Part shown: positions 25,990 to 33,171 of the stretch, in pieces
How the letters are laid out: every line of letters begins with the position of its first letter
How positions within the stretch are numbered: the stretch's first letter is position 1
Origin: Cellulomonas palmilytica
GTDB lineage: Bacteria; Actinomycetota; Actinomycetes; Actinomycetales; Cellulomonadaceae
NCBI RefSeq assembly: GCF_021590045.1
Contig: NZ_CP062221.1
Coordinates: 1 to 64,000 of the forward strand
Length of the DNA stretch: 64,000 bases
Reading direction: 5' to 3'
Translations under genes and position numbers: made by a program
Notes under the pieces: model-generated
Seen by the model: the letters and a program-made list of their open reading frames with translations, nothing else
What the model was told of the DNA's origin: nothing
Database searches by the model: none

Positions 25990-26892
25990 TCACGCGAGCG
26001 TCGCGGCGAAGTCCTCCAGCGTGCGCTCGGACCCGGCGTAGATGCCCTCCGCGCGCGGCCAGTGGACCACCACGTCCGTGAACCCGAGCGCCGCCGCGCG
26101 CTCGACGCCCTCGGCCGCGAGCTGCGCGGACGTCAGCGAGTACACGGGCGCGCCGTCGAGGCTCAGGTACCGGCGCAGCGGCACGTCGCCGGGCCGGTGC
26201 GCGCGCTCGATCTCGTCGAACGCGGCCACCTGCTGCTCGAGCGCCGCCCACCACCGCTCCTGGGCGAGCGCCGGCCGGTCCTCCACGTCCTCGGTGGCGT
26301 ACGCGGCACCGTAGGTGACCCAGCCCTGCCCGTACCGCGCGGCGAGCGTCATGGTCCGCGGACCGGCCGCGGCGACGACGAACGGCGTGCGCGGCCGCGC
26401 GATCGTGCCGGGCACCATGCGCGCGTCGTGCGCGGTGTAGAACTCGCCCGCGTGCTCGGTGACCGGCTGCGTCAGCAGCGTGTCGAGCAGCCCGACGAAC
26501 TCCTCGAACCGTCGCGTGCGCTCGCCGCGGCTCGGCGCCGGCCCGGTCACCGACGCGTCGAAGCCCTCACCCCCGGCCCCCACCCCGAGCAGGAACCGCC
26601 CGCCCGAGACGTCGTCGAGCCCCATGACGTCCTTGGCGAACGGCACGGGGTGCCGGAAGTTCGGGGACGCGACGAACGTGCCGAGCCCGATCCGGTCGGT
26701 CGCCTCGGCCGCGGCCGCGAGCAGCGGCACGGTGGCGAACCACGGCTCGGCGGCCAGGCTGCGCCACGCGAGGTGGTCGTACGTCCACGCGTGCGCGAAG
26801 CCCATGTCCTGCGCGCGGCGCCATCTGTCGCGCTGCGTCGCCCACCGCTCCTGCGGCAGGATCACGATCCCGACCTGCACCTGCGCTCCCAT
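25990..26892 (-). CDS. LLM-class flavin or F420-dependent oxidoreductase
   Basis: A 300-residue TIM-barrel luciferase-like oxidoreductase: VGIVILPQERW start, FAHAWTYDHLAW, IGLGTFVASPNFRHPVPFAKDVMGLDDVSGGRFLLGVGAG, and FVVAAAGPRTMTLAARYGQGW. The cofactor may be F420 or FMN; the sequence alone does not decide. It is not part of the sulfur cluster further right. It converges with galE with 6 bases between, and is followed by a metallopeptidase gene on the same strand. Confidence 0.88.
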   Translation of the reverse strand: MGAQVQVGIVILPQERWATQRDRWRRAQDMGFAHAWTYDHLAWRSLAAEPWFATVPLLAAAAEATDRIGLGTFVASPNFRHPVPFAKDVMGLDDVSGGRFLLGVGAGGEGFDASVTGPAPSRGERTRRFEEFVGLLDTLLTQPVTEHAGEFYTAHDARMVPGTIARPRTPFVVAAAGPRTMTLAARYGQGWVTYGAAYATEDVEDRPALAQERWWAALEQQVAAFDEIERAHRPGDVPLRRYLSLDGAPVYSLTSAQLAAEGVERAAALGFTDVVVHWPRAEGIYAGSERTLEDFAATLA

Positions 26893-26928
26893 GCGCCCGA
26901 CCCTACGGCCCGCCGGGCCGGCCCGGCG

Positions 26929-27273
26929 TCAGGCCCAGCCGAGCTCGTGCAGCCGGTCGTCGTCGATGCCGAAGTGGTGGGCGATCTCGTGCACCACGGT
27001 GATCGCGACCTCCTCGACGACGTCGTCGCGCGTCTCGCAGATCTCGAGCGTCGGGTTGCGGAAGATCGTGATGCGGTCCGGCAGCGACCCCGCGGACCAC
27101 TGGTGCGTGCGCTCGGTGAGCGGCACGCCCTCGTACAGCCCCAGCAGGTCCTCGTCCCCGGGCGGGGGCTCGTCCTCGACGAGCACGACGACGTTGTCCA
27201 TCACCGCGGCGAGCTCCGGCGGGATCTCGTCGAGCGCGTCCCGGACGGCGTCCTCGAACTCCTCGCGCGACAT
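26929..27273 (-). CDS. Zincin-like metallopeptidase (DUF1025 family)
   Basis: A 114-residue protein with the zinc motif VVHEIAHHFGIDDDRL (HExxHxxG...D) near the C-terminus and the family opening EEFEDAVRDALDEIPPELAAVMDNVVVLVEDEP. The segment PDRITIFRNPTLEICETRDDVVEEV is also characteristic. It is cytoplasmic with no signal peptide. Function is not established. The ATG at 27273 fits the usual MSREEFE opening. Confidence 0.9.
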   Translation of the reverse strand: MSREEFEDAVRDALDEIPPELAAVMDNVVVLVEDEPPPGDEDLLGLYEGVPLTERTHQWSAGSLPDRITIFRNPTLEICETRDDVVEEVAITVVHEIAHHFGIDDDRLHELGWA

Positions 27274-27422
27274 CTCGACCACGCCCCCATCCTGCCCCCT
27301 GCGCAGGTGGGAGCCGCTACGCGCGGGTGTGACCAAGGCCGCGCGCGAACCGGTTTGGGGATCAGGCCAGGAACCCCGTATGCTCATCCACGGTCAACCG
27401 ACGCCTCGACGTCAGGGGCGAC

Positions 27423-27495
27423 GCCCTCATCGTCTAGCGGCCTAGGACCCCGCCCTTTCACGGCGGTAGCACGGGTTCGAATCCCGTTGGGGGTA
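27423..27495 (+). tRNA. tRNA-Glu (anticodon TTC)
   Basis: Cloverleaf of 73 bases: acceptor GCCCTCA with TGGGGGT, anticodon arm CCGCCCTTTCACGGCGG (anticodon TTC), T-arm ACGGGTTCGAATCCCGT and discriminator A. First of three tRNA genes in tandem. Confidence 0.96.
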
Positions 27496-27537
27496 CGAGC
27501 AGGTGCTAAGTGAAGAGCAGTACAGGTCTCACCACGA

Positions 27538-27611
27538 GGCCCCGTAGCGCAGTTGGTTAGCGCGCCGCCCTGTCACGGCGGAGGTCGCGGGTTCAAGTCC
27601 CGTCGGGGTCG
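27538..27611 (+). tRNA. tRNA-Asp (anticodon GTC)
   Basis: Cloverleaf of 74 bases: acceptor GGCCCCG with CGGGGTC, D-arm GCGCAGTTGGTTAGCGC, anticodon arm CCGCCCTGTCACGGCGG (anticodon GTC), T-arm GCGGGTTCAAGTCCCGT and discriminator G. Confidence 0.96.
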
Positions 27612-27619
27612 CTCGACAC

Positions 27620-27643
27620 ATGCCGGTCACTCGTGACCGGCAT
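27620..27643 (+). terminator. Hairpin after tRNA-Asp
   Basis: ATGCCGGTCAC and its complement (11 bp, 2-base apparent loop) follow tRNA-Asp by 8 bases and precede CGTCGTT. It probably ends the Glu-Asp transcript. Confidence 0.65.
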
Positions 27644-27672
27644 CGTCGTTGGGGGGGTAGTCTCCCCACCAC

Positions 27673-27745
27673 GGCTCTGTAGCTCAGTTGGTAGAGCGTT
27701 CGACTGAAAATCGAAAGGTCACCGGATCGACGCCGGTCGGAGCCA
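27673..27745 (+). tRNA. tRNA-Phe (anticodon GAA)
   Basis: Cloverleaf of 73 bases: acceptor GGCTCTG with CGGAGCC (G-U at one pair), anticodon arm TCGACTGAAAATCGA (anticodon GAA), T-arm ACCGGATCGACGCCGGT and discriminator A. The T-loop begins with A rather than T at position 54, which is unusual but leaves TCGA intact. Confidence 0.93.
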
Positions 27746-27751
27746 CCGCAC

Positions 27752-27783
27752 GAAGCCCGCCAGGGAGCAGCCTGGCGGGCTTC
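27752..27783 (+). terminator. Strong hairpin terminator after tRNA-Phe
   Basis: GAAGCCCGCCAGG and its perfect 13-bp complement with a 6-base loop, ending in TTCGTCGTTC, begin 6 bases after tRNA-Phe. Confidence 0.85.
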
Positions 27784-27896
27784 GTCGTTCTCTGCGTCGA
27801 TCTCGGGTCCACCTGCGACGACGCGCGCGTGTCCCGGCCCGCGAGCCCTCGCGCTGGCTAGGCTGGCGGCACACCGCGCCCCGCGAGGAGGAGCCC

Positions 27897-28334
27897 GTGA
27901 CCAGCGAACCCGGTCCCGAACGCCGCCGGCTGCTCGACCGTCTGACCGAACCGATCGCCGAGCGCGCCCGCGAGAAGATCGGCCAGGCCGAGGACCGCGT
28001 GCGCGCGTCGATCCAGGCCGAGATCGACGCCGTCAGCGCGAGCGTCCGCACGCGCGCCGTGCAGGTCCGCCCGTCCGCGATCGCGTTCGCGGCGGCCGCC
28101 GTCCTCACGTTCCTGGGTCTCGCGCTGCTCGCGACCGCCGCGGTGATCGGCCTCGCGCACGTCGTCGAGCCGTGGCTGTCGGCGCTCCTCGTCGGGGTCG
28201 CGCTCATCCTCCTCGCCGCCGGCTTCGCGGCGTGGGGCCGCAGCCACCTCCCGCGCGCCCCGATGGTCGACCTCACGCAGATCCGCGAGCCCACCCACCC
28301 GGCAGGCGAGCAGGTCCACCCCTGGGCCGACTGA
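27897..28334 (+). CDS. Hypothetical two-helix membrane protein
   Basis: A 145-residue protein: an N-terminal amphipathic region (PIAERAREKIGQAEDRVRASIQAEIDAVSAS) and two transmembrane helices (AIAFAAAAVLTFLGLALLATAA and LSALLVGVALILLAAGFAA). It starts at a GTG with GAGGAGG upstream. It heads a three-gene unit with holin-X and DUF3618 proteins, a grouping common in actinobacteria and linked by inference to envelope homeostasis. No own family name is recognised. Confidence 0.75.
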   Translation: MTSEPGPERRRLLDRLTEPIAERAREKIGQAEDRVRASIQAEIDAVSASVRTRAVQVRPSAIAFAAAAVLTFLGLALLATAAVIGLAHVVEPWLSALLVGVALILLAAGFAAWGRSHLPRAPMVDLTQIREPTHPAGEQVHPWAD

Positions 28335-28458
28335 CGGCGCGGCCGCGGGCCGCTCGCCTCGCGGCACGGCCAGGCCGCCACCAGACTGGTGGGCCTGACG
28401 GCAAGGCCCGCACCGCCACACGGGCGGGACGGGCGGGCACGACGACGAGAGGCAGACC

Positions 28459-28863
28459 ATGACGACGCACGCGGATCCCCCGGGGCAGCGTTCGCTCGGT
28501 CAGCTGGTGAGCGACCTGAGCGAGCAGACCTCGCGGCTGGTGCGCGCCGAGATCCAGCTCGCCAAGACGGAGATCGCCGAGCGCGCGAAGCTGCTCGGCG
28601 CCGGTGCGGGGCTCCTCGTCGCCGCCGGCGTCCTCGCGCTGTACCTGCTGGCGGCCGTCCTCGTGACGCTCGTGATCGTGCTCGACCTCTGGATGCCGCT
28701 GTGGGTCGCGTCGCTCGTCGTGACGGTCCTGCTGCTCGTCGTCGTCGCCGTCCTCGCGCTCGTCGGCGTCAAGGCCCTCAAGAAGGGCTCGCCGCCGAGC
28801 CCGCAGGCCGCGATCGCGAGCGTGCAGGCGGACGTCGAGGCCCTCAAGAGCGCCGCGTCGTGA
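28459..28863 (+). CDS. Actinobacterial holin-X-like membrane protein (Phage_holin_3_6 family)
   Basis: A 134-residue protein with the family opening SLGQLVSDLSEQTSRLVRAEIQLAKTEIAERA, a Gly-rich turn (LLGAGAGLLVAAGVLALYLL) and two transmembrane helices, ending in a basic tail. Despite the family name there is no phage context; it is part of the chromosomal operon with the following DUF3618 gene, 31 bases downstream. Confidence 0.88.
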   Translation: MTTHADPPGQRSLGQLVSDLSEQTSRLVRAEIQLAKTEIAERAKLLGAGAGLLVAAGVLALYLLAAVLVTLVIVLDLWMPLWVASLVVTVLLLVVVAVLALVGVKALKKGSPPSPQAAIASVQADVEALKSAAS

Positions 28864-28894
28864 GCGCGCCCGTGCCCCTGGAAGGAGACGCCCG

Positions 28895-29194
28895 ATGAGC
28901 GACGACAAGGCCACGCCGGAGCGCTTCACGACGCCCGCGATGCTGGCGGTCGAGGCGGAGATCGCCGCGACGCGCCATCAGCTCGCGACGACTGTCGACG
29001 AGCTCACGGCCCGCCTCGCCCCCCGCGCCCAGGCGGAGGCCGCCGTGGCCACCGCGCGGCGGCTGGCGTCCGACGCGACGAGCCCGGACGCGGACCCGGA
29101 GGACCGCGCGCGCGCCCGGAGGGTGCTGGTCGGCGTCGGGGCGGGGGTCGCGTTCGTCACCGCGATCGTGGTGCTGCGGATCGCCCGGCGCTGA
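28895..29194 (+). CDS. DUF3618 membrane protein
   Basis: A 99-residue protein with the DUF3618 hallmark EIAATRHQLATTVDELTARLAPRAQ near the N-terminus and one C-terminal transmembrane helix (VLVGVGAGVAFVTAIVVLRIA). GGAGA lies upstream of the ATG. It closes the three-gene unit and is followed by a very strong terminator. Function is unknown. Confidence 0.9.
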   Translation: MSDDKATPERFTTPAMLAVEAEIAATRHQLATTVDELTARLAPRAQAEAAVATARRLASDATSPDADPEDRARARRVLVGVGAGVAFVTAIVVLRIARR

Positions 29195-29240
29195 CCGCGC
29201 GAGCACGCAGCGCGCGCACGCGCTCGCACAGCAGACGCAC

Positions 29241-29276
29241 GAGGGCCCCGGACGCGACCACGCGTCCGGGGCCCTC
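29241..29276. terminator. Perfect 16-bp hairpin terminator
   Basis: GAGGGCCCCGGACGCG (29241-29256) pairs exactly with 29261-29276 across a 4-base loop. It lies between the DUF3618 gene and the convergent bldC gene and can serve both. Confidence 0.9.
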
Positions 29277-29316
29277 GTCGTGCAGCGGGTGCTCGACCTG
29301 CCGTGTCGCGACGAGG

Positions 29317-29520
29317 TCAGGAGACCCGCTGCTGCGGGATCCCCTCGAGCAGCGCCTGGACCTCGGACTCGAGGTACCGGCGGTGCCCACCGAGCGTGCG
29401 GATCGACGACAGCTTGCCGGCCTTGGCCCAGCGGGTCACGGTCTTCGGGTCGACGCGGAACAGGGTCGCGACCTCGGACGGGGTGAGCAGGTTCTCGGAC
29501 GTTGCGGGCTTGGCGGTCAT
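29317..29520 (-). CDS. bldC: BldC, MerR-like developmental regulator
   Basis: A 67-residue winged-helix protein, nearly the same length as Streptomyces BldC. The sequence LLTPSEVATLFRVDPKTVT then RWAKAGKLSSIRTLGGHRRY is the conserved HTH and wing. BldC binds DNA cooperatively at direct repeats and controls developmental timing in streptomycetes; in non-sporulating actinobacteria it is a conserved global regulator. The ATG at 29520 has a perfect AGGAGG upstream, which decides it against the longer frame. Confidence 0.96.
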   Translation of the reverse strand: MTAKPATSENLLTPSEVATLFRVDPKTVTRWAKAGKLSSIRTLGGHRRYLESEVQALLEGIPQQRVS

Positions 29521-30049
29521 GCGGCTGCCTCCTGGCGTACGGGTGGCCGGGCGGGACTCCCCTCCCACCCACGCCACCGGTGTGGTGGCTGGTGCGTCAG
29601 CACGGACCTGGATGCCGTTAGGACGACGTCCGCTCGGCCCGCACCATCTAGCATGTGCGAGCCCGGCATGCGGTGCATTCCGGGCTACGATTTAGTTACG
29701 AAATGGTACATCTCGACCTGTCGATTCGACGACTCGGCAGGTCCGGGCGCCCGATACCCACCCTAAACCGGACGATTCGACCATGCGAGACGAACGAGTC
29801 TCGACTCCGCCGACGGCGTGCACGCCCCGGGTCGTCGGTGCGACTGCCGCGGGAGCGCGCCGAGGCCGCAGGAGGCACCGTGACGGACTCGTGCGCCCTG
29901 AGTGAACGTGACGCGAGTCGCGGTCCTGTGAGTGGCCGGAACAACTGAGTTCCATGTAGCGTTACGGCACGAACAGACGATTCAGCACCCCGGGGCCGCA
30001 CGTGTGAGCACGGTGCCGCCCCGCTTCCACGTTAGAGGGGGTCGATGCC
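29521..30049. other. Long divergent regulatory region between bldC and the DUF3073 gene
   Basis: A 529-base stretch without a credible gene. It holds a patch of lower GC (29690-29712) and an ECF-type promoter candidate at 29938-29964. bldC regions are often long and regulated, so leader RNAs are possible, but I cannot define one. Confidence 0.5.
29938..29964 (+). promoter_or_regulatory. ECF-sigma-type promoter candidate
   Basis: GGAAC at 29938-29942, 17 bases, then CGTTA at 29960-29964. This matches the GGAAC...CGTT pattern of SigE/SigH-class promoters in actinobacteria and points at the DUF3073 gene 86 bases downstream. Confidence 0.45.
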
Positions 30050-30253
30050 ATGGGGCGCGGCCGTCAGAAGGCTAAGCAGACGAAGGTGGCCCGGGAGCTG
30101 AAGTACTTCAGCCCGGAGACCAACTACCGAGCCCTCGAGCAGGAGCTGGCGTCTCGCAACCACGATCCCGTGGACCGTCGCGGCCTGGCCGCGCTGGACA
30201 CCGAGGACGAGCCGCAGGACGACTACCGCCGCTGGCTCGACGACGAGCGCTGA
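30050..30253 (+). CDS. DUF3073 protein
   Basis: A 67-residue basic protein with the DUF3073 signature MGRGRQKAKQTKVARELKYFSPETNY at the N-terminus (described by position 1-26) and an acidic C-terminus (DEPQDDYRRWLDDER). It is highly conserved in actinobacteria next to purM and bldC, exactly as here. The function is unknown; charge pattern suggests nucleic-acid or ribosome contact (inference). It converges with purM. Confidence 0.95.
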   Translation: MGRGRQKAKQTKVARELKYFSPETNYRALEQELASRNHDPVDRRGLAALDTEDEPQDDYRRWLDDER

Positions 30254-30348
30254 GCGCTCTCGACGATCCCCGCTGACGCGCCTCGGCGTCGCCCGCCGCT
30301 CGCGGGCGCGCCTCGTCGTCCGTCCGTAGCGGCGCGCCCGTCGCCCTG

Positions 30349-31482
30349 CTAGTGCGTGCGGTACTCGCCGGTCAGGTTCACGGCGCCGCCCTCGACACCC
30401 TTGGTGCCCGTCACGAACCCGGGTGCGCCGACGACGTCGCGCTCCCCCAGGTCCCGCACCGACCCCAGCTCCCACGCCGGCAGCCCGAGCTCGGCGGCGT
30501 GCGCGAGCACCCCGTCGACCGCGTCCGCCGCGACGACGGCGACCATCCCGACGCCGAGGTTGAGCGTCCCCTCCAGGTCCGTCCACGGCACCTGGCCGAG
30601 GCTCTGCACCATCGAGAACACCGGCGGCACCACCCAGCCGGCGCGGTCGACGTCGGCGACCAGCCCGGCGGGCAGGATGCGCGCGACGTTCGCGGCGAGC
30701 CCGCCGCCCGTGACGTGGCTGAACGCGTGCACGCCCGCGGTCCCCGCTCGGCGTGCGATCGCGAGGCAGTCGGACGCGTAGACGCGGGTCGGCTCGAGGA
30801 GCTCCTCACCGAGCGTGCGGCCGAGCTCGTCGACGTGCCGCTCCAGGCCCCAGCCCGCCTGCCGCACGACTGCGCGCACGAGCGAGTAGCCGTTGGAGTG
30901 CAGGCCCGACGACGCGAACGCCACGAGCACGTCACCGGCGCGCACGCGCTCGGGGCCGAGCAGCTCGTCGGCCTCGACGACGCCCGTCGCGGCGCCCGCC
31001 ACGTCGTACTCGTCGGGAGCGAGCAAGCCGGGGTGCTCGGCGGTCTCGCCGCCGACGAGCGCGGTGCCCGCGACCCGGCACGCGTCCGCGATGCCGCGCA
31101 CGACGTCCGCGATGCGCTCCGGGACCACGCGGCCCGTGGCGATGTAGTCCGTCATGAACAGCGGCTCGGCGCCCACCACGACGATGTCGTCGACGACCAT
31201 GCCGACCAGGTCGAAGCCGATGGTGTGGTGCACGTCGAGGGCCTGCGCGATCGCGACCTTGGTGCCCACGCCGTCGGTCGACGTCGCGAGCAGGGGCTTG
31301 CGGTAGCGCGTGAGGAAGCTCGCGTCGTACAGGCCGGCGAAGCCTCCGACGCCGCCGAGCACGCGCGGGCCGTGCGTCGCGCGCACGGCGTCCTTCATGA
31401 GCTCGACGGCCTTGTCGCCCGCCTCGGTGTCGACGCCCGCCGCGGCGTACGTGAGCGGGGCGTTCTCGTCGGGCAGGGTCAC
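30349..31482 (-). CDS. purM: Phosphoribosylformylglycinamidine cyclo-ligase (AIR synthetase)
   Basis: A 377-residue PurM, which makes aminoimidazole ribotide in purine synthesis. Conserved blocks: LTYAAAGVDTEAGD, the DGVGTKV nucleotide-binding motif, GMVVDDIVVVGAEPLF, GGETAEHPG, SSGLHSNGYSLVR and HVTGGGLAANVAR. A GTG start with GGAG upstream is used. The family is usually around 350 residues. It lies 70 bases downstream of purF on the same strand and should be co-transcribed. Confidence 0.97.
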   Translation of the reverse strand: MTLPDENAPLTYAAAGVDTEAGDKAVELMKDAVRATHGPRVLGGVGGFAGLYDASFLTRYRKPLLATSTDGVGTKVAIAQALDVHHTIGFDLVGMVVDDIVVVGAEPLFMTDYIATGRVVPERIADVVRGIADACRVAGTALVGGETAEHPGLLAPDEYDVAGAATGVVEADELLGPERVRAGDVLVAFASSGLHSNGYSLVRAVVRQAGWGLERHVDELGRTLGEELLEPTRVYASDCLAIARRAGTAGVHAFSHVTGGGLAANVARILPAGLVADVDRAGWVVPPVFSMVQSLGQVPWTDLEGTLNLGVGMVAVVAADAVDGVLAHAAELGLPAWELGSVRDLGERDVVGAPGFVTGTKGVEGGAVNLTGEYRTH

Positions 31483-31552
31483 GGGTGCTCCAGGGTGGTC
31501 GGGTCCGCCGCCGACCCGTGCGGGCGGGTGCGGCGGCCGGGGCTCAGCGGGG

Positions 31553-33100
31553 TCAGGGGTGGTCGAGCGCGGTCGCGCCGCCCGCCCCGGGGATGATCGC
31601 GACGAGGCCGTCCTCGGGTGCGCCCAGCGGCAGCTCGTTCTGCTCGAGCAGGTGCTTGCCGAGCTGGTCGGCCGACGGCAGCTCGATCGGGTACCGGCCC
31701 GAGAAGCACGCGGTGCACAGCTGGCTCGCGGGCTGCTCGGTCGCCTCGATGAGCGACGTCTCGGAGATGTAGCCGAGCGAGTCCGCCCCGAGCGACGCCC
31801 CGATCTCGTCGGGCGTCAGGCCGTTGGCGATGAGCTCGGCGCGGCTCGCGAAGTCGATGCCGTAGAAGCACGGCCACTTCACGGGCGGCGACGAGATGCG
31901 CACGTGCACCTCGGCCGCGCCGGCCTCCCGGAGCATGCGGATCAGCGCGCGCTGGGTGTTGCCGCGCACGATCGAGTCGTCGACGACGACGAGGCGCTTG
32001 CCGCGGATGATCTCGCGCAGCGGGTTGAGCTTGAGCCGGATACCGAGCTGGCGCAGCGTCTGCGACGGCTGGATGAACGTGCGGCCCACGTACGCGTTCT
32101 TCGTCAGGCCCTGCCCGAACGGGATGCCGGACTGCTGCGCGTAGCCGACCGCGGCGGGCGTGCCCGACTCCGGCACAGGGATGACGAGGTCCGCCTCGAC
32201 GGGGTGCTCGATCGCGAGGCGGCGGCCCATCTCGACGCGCGCCGCGTGCACCGAACGGCCCGCGATCGTCGTGTCCGGACGCGCGAGGTACACGTACTCG
32301 AAGACGCAGCCGGCGCGCTCGGGCGTCGCGAACTTCGTCGACCGCAGGCCGTCGGAGTCGATCGCGATGAACTCGCCCGGCTCGACCTCGCGCACGAAGC
32401 TCGCGCCGACGATGTCGAGCGCCGGGGTCTCCGAGGCGACGACCCACCCGCGCTCGAGCCGGCCGAGCACGAGCGGGCGCACACCCTGCGGGTCACGCGC
32501 CGCGTACAGCGTGCGCTCGTCCATGAAGACCAGCGAGAACGCACCGCGCAGGCGCGGCAGGACCTCGAGCGCCGTGGCCTCGAGCGTGTGGTCCGGGTCC
32601 CCCGCGAGCAGCGCCGTGATCAGCGCCGTGTCCGTGGTGTTGCCGCGGGCGAGCTCGCCGCGCCGCTGGCTGCCGTACCGCTCCGCGACGAGCTCGACGA
32701 GCTCCGCGGTGTTCGTCAGGTTGCCGTTGTGGCCGAGGGCCACGGTGCCGGCGGCCGTGGGGCCGAGCGTCGGCTGGGCGTTCTCCCAGTTGCTCGCGCC
32801 CGTCGTCGAGTACCGCGCGTGCCCGATCGCGATGTGCCCCTGCAGGGCGTTCAGCGCGGTCTCGTCGAACACCTGCGAGACCAGACCCATGTCCTTGTAG
32901 ACCAGGAGCTGGCTGCCGTTGCTCGTCGCGATGCCCGCGGACTCCTGGCCGCGGTGCTGCAGCGCGTAGAGCCCGAAGTAGGTGAGCTTGGCGACCTCCT
33001 CGCCAGGAGCCCAGACACCGAAGACACCGCAGGCGTCCTGGGGGCCTTTCTCGTCCGGGAGGAGGTCGTGGTTCAGTCGTCCGTCAGCGCGGGGGGCCAC
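31553..33100 (-). CDS. purF: Amidophosphoribosyltransferase
   Basis: A 515-residue PurF, first committed enzyme of purine synthesis. The catalytic Cys is in DACGVFG about 24 residues from the start, so a short propeptide is removed, as usual in this class. Glutaminase motifs include LQHRGQESAGIA and ARYSTTG; the PRPP motif is VVVDDSIVRGNT. The Cys ligands of a Fe-S cluster typical of the Bacillus-type enzyme are suggested by CVFEYVY, CFYGIDFAS and QLCTACFSGRYP. A GTG at 33100 (APRADGRLNHDLLP opening) is preferred over the open frame to 33133. Confidence 0.97.
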   Translation of the reverse strand: MAPRADGRLNHDLLPDEKGPQDACGVFGVWAPGEEVAKLTYFGLYALQHRGQESAGIATSNGSQLLVYKDMGLVSQVFDETALNALQGHIAIGHARYSTTGASNWENAQPTLGPTAAGTVALGHNGNLTNTAELVELVAERYGSQRRGELARGNTTDTALITALLAGDPDHTLEATALEVLPRLRGAFSLVFMDERTLYAARDPQGVRPLVLGRLERGWVVASETPALDIVGASFVREVEPGEFIAIDSDGLRSTKFATPERAGCVFEYVYLARPDTTIAGRSVHAARVEMGRRLAIEHPVEADLVIPVPESGTPAAVGYAQQSGIPFGQGLTKNAYVGRTFIQPSQTLRQLGIRLKLNPLREIIRGKRLVVVDDSIVRGNTQRALIRMLREAGAAEVHVRISSPPVKWPCFYGIDFASRAELIANGLTPDEIGASLGADSLGYISETSLIEATEQPASQLCTACFSGRYPIELPSADQLGKHLLEQNELPLGAPEDGLVAIIPGAGGATALDHP

Positions 33101-33171
33101 GCGTCCATGGTCGCACACCGACCGCGGACGCATGGCCCCCCGTTCACCTGGTGTCAGGGCGTCTCAGCCCG

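Noticed and set aside
27673..27745. tRNA-Phe with A at T-loop position 54 taken as a degenerate tRNA
   Set aside because: All stems and the anticodon are intact, TCGA of the loop is kept and a strong terminator follows. I also recall similar T-loops in tRNA-Phe of other actinobacteria, so it is probably a lineage trait.
27423..27745. tRNA cluster considered as an integration site for a mobile element
   Set aside because: No integrase, no duplicated tRNA 3' end and no att-like direct repeat were found within the window.
28459..28863. Holin-X-like gene considered as evidence of a prophage
   Set aside because: There is no lysin, portal, capsid or integrase nearby, and the holin-X/DUF3618 pair is a common chromosomal unit in actinobacteria.
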